Below, in pieces: positions 9,885 to 17,085 of a DNA stretch of 64,000 nucleotides; within the stretch, counting starts at the first letter, position 1; each line of letters opens with the position of its first letter. The notes beneath the pieces are model-generated. The model ran no database searches and was not told the DNA's origin. It saw only the letters and a program-made list of their open reading frames with translations. Source of the DNA: an uncultured Prochlorococcus sp. (GTDB lineage: Bacteria > Cyanobacteriota > Cyanobacteriia > PCC-6307 > Cyanobiaceae); NCBI GenBank assembly GCA_902564695.1, contig CACFCB010000001.1:1-64000 (forward strand). Reading direction: 5' to 3'. The translations under genes and the position numbers were made by a program.

Positions 9885-10202
9885 TTAATGATGTGAACAA
9901 TGAGAGATCTCAAGAGAAATATCAGTTATCCAATTCTCTTGTATACCAAGTAACTCTAGTGACTTTTCTTGAAAGTCATCAAGCTCATTATAGTTGTATG
10001 GAATCTTTACTCTTAATATATTTTTCCCTTTCTCTTTCTTAAGCGAATGATCTGAAAATTGAAGTTCTTTTAGATTGTCCATGAAATCAACTGAAATTAT
10101 CAGTTGTAAGATTTTATTTTTATCCCACGGTGGTTTATCCATGAAATTTGCTTGATCTTCCCAGTGTTGTTTGTAAGCTTTAAAACCTTTAGGTGGGGAC
10201 AT
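9885..10202 (-). CDS. Hypothetical protein (105 aa) in znuA-cobW operon
   Basis: MSPPKGFKAYKQHWEDQANFMDKPPW...SHCSHH; lies between znuA and cobW on the same strand. Confidence 0.65.
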   Translation of the reverse strand: MSPPKGFKAYKQHWEDQANFMDKPPWDKNKILQLIISVDFMDNLKELQFSDHSLKKEKGKNILRVKIPYNYNELDDFQEKSLELLGIQENWITDISLEISHCSHH

Positions 10203-10262
10203 ATTAGGAAATGTCTATTTCATTAAATTTAGATATCATTTTATTTGGATTATTTGGGAAAA

Positions 10263-11756
10263 TTAAGGGTTGGTTAAGGAATTCCATTTATTCTGGAGTT
10301 TTCTCCCCTTTATCTGATCACATTCTCCTCCAAGTGAGTTAACAATTGTGCATGTGTTATGTACAGCGACTGAAATGGTATTGCCTTTTAACATGAGTCC
10401 ATCAACATAGATTTGATTTTTCGAGATTGGGGTTGAAGTTTGTCTACTCAAGTTTTTCAACAGCTTGGAAGGAGGATTTTGTTCAGCGAATAAAACTTTC
10501 ACGTTTTCTTCTTTCAGCTCAGCTAATACAGTTGAAATAGTTTGAGGCCTAAGGCTGGATGAATCACCAACATAATCTAATAGACTTAATGTTTTCAAGC
10601 CAAATGCATCTCCATAATATTCCATTGCTTTGTGCTTAGAAACGATTGTCCTTTGATCAGCAGGAATCGTTGCAACTTGCTGTTGAGTCCACAAGTCTAA
10701 ATCTTCCAATATAGAATTCACAGATTGAGTTCTCTCTTTTAAAACTTTTTTAGTTTCTCTATCAAAAAAAGAAATTTTCTTATTGATATTTCTAGAAATG
10801 ACATTTCCCATCTTGATGATGTTATGTGGATCATGCCAGATATGAGGATCTAAGCCACCATGATCATGGTGATGATGATGATCACCTTCATCTGGTACTT
10901 GAGCTATAGGTTCAACATCGTCGCCTGAAATATCTTTAAAGAAATGTTCGTCGGCTTCAAACTCAAAAGGCATATGCTCCGTAAAGAAGGAATATTTACC
11001 AGCTTTTTTGATATTGACTGTAAATGATGTGACGTCTTTTTTATCGTTAAATGTAAGAACATATGCTTTTTCCTGAGCAATAAGCTTGTCATTATTGCGT
11101 TTAACTTCTGAATCTTTGGATCCTAATAATTCTTTAGCAAGCTCTTCTGATGCTTCAATATCACCAGATTTAAGAATAACCATTTTCATGGCAGGATCCG
11201 CATAGTCTCCATCGACTTTGGCAAACGACCATTTGTAGGTCCCTGCTGAAAGATCAAAAACACCAGCCCATTCAAAAGCTCCATCTCCATGGGAATCGTC
11301 ATGATCATCGTGGTCATCATGATCGTCATGTTTAGCAGCTGAATGATCGTCATGATCATCGTGGTCATCATGATGGTCGTCTATTTCTATTGCGCTTACG
11401 CCAACAACAACAGTTAAGGGATTATCTAACCACTTTTTGATTGCAGGAGTCATCTCTGAACCAAGAGTAAATACTTGATTCGCACTTCTTAGGGTTTGGG
11501 CTTGCCTTGGAGTGATCTTAACGTCATGAACATCTTGTTTTCTATCAATTAAACAAGTTACGGGCGTTGAGGGTGGTGCGATAGCAGAGACAAGATCGCA
11601 AACTAATGGCTCTACAGCAACAATTGACTTCGTGTTTGCTTGTGCTGACTGATTGATTCCAGACAATAAAAACGCTCCAGCAAGAATGGAGTTCTTGAAA
11701 ATTGTTTTATTAATGATTGATTTTCTCTTAATTGCTTGACTTGATATCTTCAACAT
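10263..11756 (-). CDS. znuA: Zinc ABC transporter substrate-binding protein ZnuA with extra domain and two His-rich segments
   Basis: 497 aa; ZnuA fold motifs (VAVEPLVCDLVSAIAP, DPHIWHDPHN, VSKHKAMEYYGDAFGL); DDHDDHDDH and HHHHHDHGG segments flank a FEWAGVF domain. Confidence 0.9.
   Translation of the reverse strand: MLKISSQAIKRKSIINKTIFKNSILAGAFLLSGINQSAQANTKSIVAVEPLVCDLVSAIAPPSTPVTCLIDRKQDVHDVKITPRQAQTLRSANQVFTLGSEMTPAIKKWLDNPLTVVVGVSAIEIDDHHDDHDDHDDHSAAKHDDHDDHDDHDDSHGDGAFEWAGVFDLSAGTYKWSFAKVDGDYADPAMKMVILKSGDIEASEELAKELLGSKDSEVKRNNDKLIAQEKAYVLTFNDKKDVTSFTVNIKKAGKYSFFTEHMPFEFEADEHFFKDISGDDVEPIAQVPDEGDHHHHHDHGGLDPHIWHDPHNIIKMGNVISRNINKKISFFDRETKKVLKERTQSVNSILEDLDLWTQQQVATIPADQRTIVSKHKAMEYYGDAFGLKTLSLLDYVGDSSSLRPQTISTVLAELKEENVKVLFAEQNPPSKLLKNLSRQTSTPISKNQIYVDGLMLKGNTISVAVHNTCTIVNSLGGECDQIKGRKLQNKWNSLTNP
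11295..11374 (-). repeat. Direct repeat in znuA His-rich segment (29 nt identical, 51-nt offset)
   Basis: atcgtcatgatcatcgtggtcatcatgat at 11295-11323 and 11346-11374. Confidence 0.85.
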
Positions 11757-11779
11757 TTAGCTAGAAAAAAGACTTATTA

Positions 11780-11796
11780 AAAACGATAATCGTTTT
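11780..11796. promoter_or_regulatory. Candidate Zur operator, perfect 17-bp palindrome
   Basis: AAAACGAT-A-ATCGTTTT in the divergent znuA/znuC intergenic region. Confidence 0.7.
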
Positions 11797-11847
11797 CATT
11801 CGTGTTCGGGAGTATATTATGTCCCATGTCAGGGAACCCTCTTATTA

Positions 11848-12543
11848 ATGTCTAGTTTGATTGCTGAGAATCTGACATATTCCTATTCAAGCAAAATTAA
11901 ACCTGCTTTGAGCAAGGTTTCTCTTGAGCTCGAGCCAGGCACTTTGACTGTTCTTGTTGGCCCTAATGGTGCTGGAAAGTCCACATTATTAAATTTGCTT
12001 CAAGGGAACTGCAAACCAGATCAAGGAGAAATCACAATTGGTGGAAAACCATTATTTAATAATCGATTTCAAGTTGCTTTAATGCCTCAAAGGGGAAAGT
12101 TGAATTGGAATTTTCCAATTACTGTTGAAGGATTAGTTGCTTTGGGTAGGGTCAATCATTCTAAAACTACTTGTTGTGAGTTAGAGGCTGCTCTTCAACG
12201 TGTTGGGATATCTCATTTAGCAAAAAGAAGGCTTGATGCTTTATCTGGTGGTCAGCAACAAAGAGCATTACTTGCTAAAACCTTAATGAATCCAGCTAAA
12301 ATATTTCTTCTAGATGAACCCTGTTCTGCATTTGACCCCCCCACAAAAGAAGATTTCTTATTAATCATTCGTCAGTTAGCCGATTCTGGATTGACTATTT
12401 TTGTTAGCAGTCACGATTGGGGTACATCTTTAAATTCTTATGACAAAGTTGTTGTTCTCGATAAGATAATTTTGGCCTCTGGTAACCCTCAAGAGGTTCA
12501 GGAAAAACTTAGTTCAATTAATTATCTGAGGTGGAAGTTATAG
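11848..12543 (+). CDS. znuC: Zinc ABC transporter ATPase ZnuC
   Basis: GPNGAGKSTLLN, LSGGQQQRALLAK; divergent from znuA. Confidence 0.88.
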   Translation: MSSLIAENLTYSYSSKIKPALSKVSLELEPGTLTVLVGPNGAGKSTLLNLLQGNCKPDQGEITIGGKPLFNNRFQVALMPQRGKLNWNFPITVEGLVALGRVNHSKTTCCELEAALQRVGISHLAKRRLDALSGGQQQRALLAKTLMNPAKIFLLDEPCSAFDPPTKEDFLLIIRQLADSGLTIFVSSHDWGTSLNSYDKVVVLDKIILASGNPQEVQEKLSSINYLRWKL

Positions 12544-12569
12544 TCGTGATTGATAATTATCTATGTTTA

Positions 12570-12971
12570 TCAAGCGTTCAATTCTTGAGAACAATTTTGA
12601 CATAGGCCAAAGTATTCAAGGGTATGAAACAACAGTTCAAATTTTTGAGAGGCTTTTTTGGGTATTTCCATTGTTTTTACGGGACATCCCTGCAAGCGAG
12701 TAGTTTCTCCACAGCTTACACAAGTTAAATGATGAATATCTCTCTCGACTGGTGCATAAAGCACCTCACCATTAGGCAGATGCCTCGAGCGGATCAAACC
12801 TTGCTTTACTAGTACTTGCAGGTTTCGATAAACCGTCGTAAGCCCCATTGCTTTCTCACCGTTATGCAGTTGCCTATGAAGTTCTTGCCCACTCAATTCA
12901 TCAGTACATTTCTTGAGTTCATCGAGCAGTTGTTGTTGGCGCTTAGTGATTTCAGGTGTACTTGTACTCAT
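12570..12971 (-). CDS. zur: Fur-family regulator, likely Zur
   Basis: MSTSTPEITKRQQQLLDELKK...MGLTTVYRNLQVL...HHLTCVSCGETTRLQGC...CQNC; sits between znuC and znuB. Start at 12971 preferred over 13007. Confidence 0.85.
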   Translation of the reverse strand: MSTSTPEITKRQQQLLDELKKCTDELSGQELHRQLHNGEKAMGLTTVYRNLQVLVKQGLIRSRHLPNGEVLYAPVERDIHHLTCVSCGETTRLQGCPVKTMEIPKKASQKFELLFHTLEYFGLCQNCSQELNA

Positions 12972-13024
12972 GATGAAGATCTGACTTTGATCTCTCTTAC
13001 TGACCATACTGAATCATTGGCTTA

Positions 13025-13810
13025 ATGTCTTTTATCAATACAAATTGGTGGATAATTCCTCTCTTAATGACTTCCTTCACAGGCGTGCTTTGCCCTGCTA
13101 TGGGAACTGTTTTGATAACTCATAAAAGGCTTCTTCAAGTCAATTTAATTTCGCATTGTGTGCTGCCTGGACTTGCCTTGGCTATGTCGCTTGGTATGAA
13201 TCCTTCTATTGGTGGGGTTATCAGCGGCTTGGTGGGAGCTATTGCAGTAGAAAGTATGACAAATAAAGAAAATCAAAATTATGAAGCTGTGATGAATACA
13301 ATTCTTGCTGGTTCGATGGGACTAGGTGTTCTACTAATACCTCTACTTGGAATAAGAATTGATTTAGAAGCTGTTTTATTTGGAGATTTATTAACTGCAA
13401 ATTTGAGTGATCTATTAAGGACTTTAATTGCTTTCTCTGCTTTTATATGCTTATTGCTTTTGGGTTACGACAAGCTTGTTCATATTGGGCTAGACCCAGA
13501 GGGTGCAGCTTCAAGTGGAGTTAATGTCTCATTTTTTAATTTAGCTCTTGGTTTTACAACTGCACTTGTGATCGTGAGCTCAATGTCAGCAGTGGGAGTT
13601 ATTCTTGTGATTGCGTTACTTTCAACTCCAACTTTGTTGGGGCTTCAAAAAGCAAGATCTCTTGGGATTGCGATGGCTCGATCGTCAATATTTGGATTAG
13701 TCGTATCGCTCATGGGCTTTTCGCTCGCGACTGTTCTGAATTTGCCTCCTGGACCTCTCATTAGTGTTATTTGTGTGATGTTATTGATTTTTTTACCAAA
13801 AAATACATAG
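13025..13810 (+). CDS. znuB: Zinc ABC transporter permease ZnuB
   Basis: 261 aa ABC-3 family permease (GTVLITHKRLLQVNLISHCVLPGLALA). Confidence 0.88.
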   Translation: MSFINTNWWIIPLLMTSFTGVLCPAMGTVLITHKRLLQVNLISHCVLPGLALAMSLGMNPSIGGVISGLVGAIAVESMTNKENQNYEAVMNTILAGSMGLGVLLIPLLGIRIDLEAVLFGDLLTANLSDLLRTLIAFSAFICLLLLGYDKLVHIGLDPEGAASSGVNVSFFNLALGFTTALVIVSSMSAVGVILVIALLSTPTLLGLQKARSLGIAMARSSIFGLVVSLMGFSLATVLNLPPGPLISVICVMLLIFLPKNT

Positions 13811-13968
13811 ATTTATTTTTTAATCTTCTTTTTCTAAAAGGTAGCAACGAGAAAGTTATAAGCGATTGATTTGGTCAAGAAATCTGAAAATTCTAACGAT
13901 ATTGTTTTGAATTTAATAAAATAAATCAATTGGCTTAGTACATTTTTCACCCTCTCATTGATTTGCTC

Positions 13969-14586
13969 ATGAAGAGAACTCAACTCAATGTAAGTATTGA
14001 CCCAAAACTTCTAGAAAAGATTAAGGAAAGTGCCAGGATTTCTGGCAAATCACTAGTTAGTTATGTGTCTGATTGTTTTGTCAATCAAATCAAGAATCTT
14101 CCTGTTGAATCGATAGATTCGCGATTCCAAATGATTGAGCAAAGGCTTCAATCAATAGAAAAAACACTTCAACTGGAAAAACCTCAAGCTCAAAAAACTT
14201 CACCTTTTACATCTATAGAGGTGAAAAATTTTAACGAATTTATCAAGGCTGTTTTTAAAAAAGAGTCGAAAAGGAAAGGGTATAAATCAATAAAAGAAGC
14301 ATGGAACGATTTTATCAATCACATCAACTGTTTTGACCAATGGGATGAGAGATGTTCTTTTAGGCTTAAAGAATCTCTTTTTTTTGAACATGGCGACCCT
14401 TTAACAAGTGATGAAATTATTCATCTCAAAGATGGAGAGATATGTCCTCAACCAATTAGGACAGGAATAATTAATTGGATAAATAATTCATCTAGAGGTC
14501 AATGTTGCTGTTCTATTAAGGATTTCCCCTCACAGCAACAAATATGTGAAAAGGGAAAAACTCTTGTTGAGGAAATATATTCTTAG
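13969..14586 (+). CDS. RHH/CopG-like DNA-binding protein with unknown C-terminal domain
   Basis: MKRTQLNVSIDPKLLEKIKESARISGKSLVSYVSDCFVNQ is RHH-like; a coiled-coil stretch follows, then a novel C-terminus with SSRGQCCCS. Confidence 0.6.
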   Translation: MKRTQLNVSIDPKLLEKIKESARISGKSLVSYVSDCFVNQIKNLPVESIDSRFQMIEQRLQSIEKTLQLEKPQAQKTSPFTSIEVKNFNEFIKAVFKKESKRKGYKSIKEAWNDFINHINCFDQWDERCSFRLKESLFFEHGDPLTSDEIIHLKDGEICPQPIRTGIINWINNSSRGQCCCSIKDFPSQQQICEKGKTLVEEIYS

Positions 14587-14708
14587 GTCAATCATGGTCA
14601 CTGTTTTAATGTTAATAAAACCTAAACTTGTAATAAAAAGTTCAATAAGGTTGATTTTTTAGATGTATTTTAATTTCATAAAAGACTCTATATTTATATA
14701 GCTAAACA

Positions 14709-15152
14709 TTAGTCAGGATTGATATGGGTTGCACAAGGCATCCATAATCGACCCATCTTATGAACACCAATGCATCCGAGCTTTTTTGCTTCGATTTCTG
14801 CCTGAGATTTAGTTGGATAAGCATATATGTTTTTTGAAGAAGGAGAATGTGAACGATTGATTGACTCTTGAATAGAATTATTCTCTGGACTCCATACCTT
14901 TAATCCCATAGTTGTTATGCCTGCAGAAAATATACCCATTCCCACTATTGAGGCATTAACGACTCCCATAGCTACTATGCCTATGGAAACGACACCCATG
15001 GGAACAATCCCAATCGTAAAAATTCCCATAGGAACAATTCCAATGGATATCAATCCGAGTGGTGCAATCCCAAATGCAATTTTCTTTGGCTTGCTTCCGC
15101 AATGTGAAGGACCTTGAGAGTTTTGCTGCTCGGTATTATTTGAAGTTGTCAT
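14709..15152 (-). CDS. Hydrophobic ten-residue-repeat protein with C-terminal DUF3721
   Basis: Six repeats of type xSIGIVPMGx, then YPTKSQAEIEAKKLGCIGVHKMGRLWMPCATH (DUF3721-type). Confidence 0.7.
   Translation of the reverse strand: MTTSNNTEQQNSQGPSHCGSKPKKIAFGIAPLGLISIGIVPMGIFTIGIVPMGVVSIGIVAMGVVNASIVGMGIFSAGITTMGLKVWSPENNSIQESINRSHSPSSKNIYAYPTKSQAEIEAKKLGCIGVHKMGRLWMPCATHINPD
14901..15080 (-). repeat. Six tandem 30-nt / 10-aa hydrophobic repeats
   Basis: IAFGIAPLGL/ISIGIVPMGI/FTIGIVPMGV/VSIGIVAMGV/VNASIVGMGI/FSAGITTMGL. Confidence 0.8.
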
Positions 15153-15165
15153 TACCTAAAAAATA

Positions 15166-15423
15166 TCAGTGATGATGGTGATGACCATCGTGAGAACCAT
15201 GTTTTTCTGTCTTTTCATGATCTGCATGACTTTTGCAAGGCATCCACTTGTCTCCCATTTTATGAGCTCCAGTGCAATTGAAATCTTTTGCGGCTTTGAC
15301 GGCTTCTGCTTTCGTCTCAAAAAGTGCAGGAGTTCCATTTGTTTGGGAATCCCCAGAGCATCCTACCAGTGGTAAAGATATAGAAAAAATGATGGTTGTG
15401 AAAATAGGTCTTAGATTGTTCAT
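15166..15423 (-). CDS. DUF3721 lipoprotein with C-terminal His tail
   Basis: Signal peptide plus lipobox (LPLVGCS), FETKAEAVKAAKDFNCTGAHKMGDKWMPCKSH, ending GHHHHH. Confidence 0.75.
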   Translation of the reverse strand: MNNLRPIFTTIIFSISLPLVGCSGDSQTNGTPALFETKAEAVKAAKDFNCTGAHKMGDKWMPCKSHADHEKTEKHGSHDGHHHHH

Positions 15424-15437
15424 CTTTCTAGGCTTAT

Positions 15438-15452
15438 CTAGTTCGTCTAGTT
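15438..15452 (-). promoter_or_regulatory. AACTAG-N3-AACTAG direct repeat upstream of DUF3721 lipoprotein
   Basis: Minus strand AACTAGACGAACTAG, 14 nt before the start codon. Confidence 0.5.
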
Positions 15453-15704
15453 TCAGCTTACTTACATAGTTGACTTTGTCATTAAAAGGATTGCAAACCT
15501 CAGAGATAAAGATCAGCTTGAATAATCAATAAATTTGGATCTTTTATTCCACCACTTAGGTTTTGACAAGAAAATTTTTCATTTCCTACCTAGAAAACTA
15601 AATTCCATGAATATTTGTCGCGAAAAGTACAATTTTTTGTATTGAAAATCACATTATTCAGGCTTTCGCGAGTTTTTGAGATTATATTTTCTTTTGTCTA
15701 GTTT

Positions 15705-15719
15705 AACTAGTGCAACTAG
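15705..15719 (+). promoter_or_regulatory. AACTAG-N3-AACTAG direct repeat upstream of porin
   Basis: AACTAGTGCAACTAG, 12 nt before ATG at 15732; the first copy is also part of palindrome CTAGTTTAACTAG (15698-15710). Confidence 0.5.
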
Positions 15720-15731
15720 GTTTTGGCATCT

Positions 15732-16931
15732 ATGAAACTCTTTTCGCGATTACTTCTGCTTCCTGCTTCTTTGGGTCTTTTAGCTCCAGCAGCTGTAGAT
15801 GCTGGAGGTGGTGATCATAAAGGCCATCATGATCACCATGGTGGTCACATGAATATGGGGGATTCATACCCTTCAACTATGTTTATGGGAAAAACTACTT
15901 TTGTTTTGGGTGGAGTAGATGGCGTAAGCGATTCTGGAATGGGTGGAATGGGTGGAATGGGTGGAATGGGTGGAATGTCTACTTCTGAGGAAAAGGATGG
16001 GACAGTTTTTCATTACGATACAAAGCTGATGTTTATGACCAGTTTTACTGGCCAAGACATGCTTAGGACTGCTGTTCGCGTAGGTAATTTTGGGATGATG
16101 GAACCCTTCGGAATGATGGGTGAGGCAAGATTAGATACTGCTTTCAGCAGTAGTGATTCGCTAGAACTTCACAAGGCTTATTACCAATTCCCTGTTGGAG
16201 ACGATATTCAAGTAACTTTTGGCCCCAAGCTTCGTCAAGATGATTTGCTTGGTGCGTGGCCGAGTGCTTATCCAGGAGATGGAGTTTTATTTGTACTAAA
16301 CCAGGCAGGAGCTAATGATACTTATTCTAAAAAAATGGGAGCGGGTGCTGGTATTACTTGGTCCCATGATAAATTAGTTGCTTCTGCACTTTTCGTTTCA
16401 GAAGACGCATCAAATTCTTCGATTGGCTTTTTAACTGATGAAGGCAAAGACCATATAACAACTCAGTTGGCATGGGTTGATGAGAAATTTACTCTTGCAG
16501 CGGCCTATACCAAGGCCGATAACGGGAATACTGATGATTCTCCTGATGTCAATGATTACTCTTCTTATGGAATTAGTGGTAGTTATAAATTCGGAGACGA
16601 CTACAGCCTGAGTGCTGGCTTTGGTTGGAAGAATCCTGAAAACGAGGATAGTCCTGATACTGCAATGAATAAGGTGGAGGCTGGCAATACATGGTCTGTT
16701 GGCTTCTTATGGAATGATGCGTTTATTGAGGGGAATAAGTTTGGATTTGGCATTGGAACAGCCGAAACTCATAGAGATGACAGTGGTTATGATGATCCTT
16801 TGGCTTGGGAAGCTTTTTATGATTTCTTGGTGAACGATAGCGTCACAGTTACTCCAGCTATTTTTGTTATTGAACAAGATGGTAAAGAGGACGTTAATGG
16901 AGCTTTAGTAAAAACTACTTTCAAGTTTTGA
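15732..16931 (+). CDS. SLH-less porin with His/Met-rich N-terminus
   Basis: Signal peptide MKLFSRLLLLPASLGLLAPAAVDA; GGGDHKGHHDHHGGHMNM; GMGGMGGMGGMGGM; beta-strand porin body ending TTFKF. Confidence 0.75.
   Translation: MKLFSRLLLLPASLGLLAPAAVDAGGGDHKGHHDHHGGHMNMGDSYPSTMFMGKTTFVLGGVDGVSDSGMGGMGGMGGMGGMSTSEEKDGTVFHYDTKLMFMTSFTGQDMLRTAVRVGNFGMMEPFGMMGEARLDTAFSSSDSLELHKAYYQFPVGDDIQVTFGPKLRQDDLLGAWPSAYPGDGVLFVLNQAGANDTYSKKMGAGAGITWSHDKLVASALFVSEDASNSSIGFLTDEGKDHITTQLAWVDEKFTLAAAYTKADNGNTDDSPDVNDYSSYGISGSYKFGDDYSLSAGFGWKNPENEDSPDTAMNKVEAGNTWSVGFLWNDAFIEGNKFGFGIGTAETHRDDSGYDDPLAWEAFYDFLVNDSVTVTPAIFVIEQDGKEDVNGALVKTTFKF
15936..15977 (+). repeat. 9-nt tandem repeat GGAATGGGT (4 copies plus GGAATG)
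   Basis: Direct reading; encodes (GMG)n in the porin. Confidence 0.95.
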
Positions 16932-17085
16932 TCCTAATAGTTGCTTTTATTTCGATATAGCTAATTGAGTAGTTAATATCAAAGTCATTATCTCAATGGT
17001 AGAGATTTAATTTCTGAAGTATTGAAATAATGACTTTTAAAATCTATACATTATTATCAAGTTAAAAACAATTGAAATTTTAACT

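Noticed and set aside
11281-11390. Regular repeat in znuA considered as CRISPR-like
   Set aside because: Two in-frame copies inside a His/Asp-rich coding segment, with no spacers or cas genes. No CRISPR array was found in the window.
15643-15660. TGAAAATCACATTATTCA upstream of the porin as a Zur/Fur box
   Set aside because: Only the outer arms are partly complementary and the core is asymmetric, so support is too weak.
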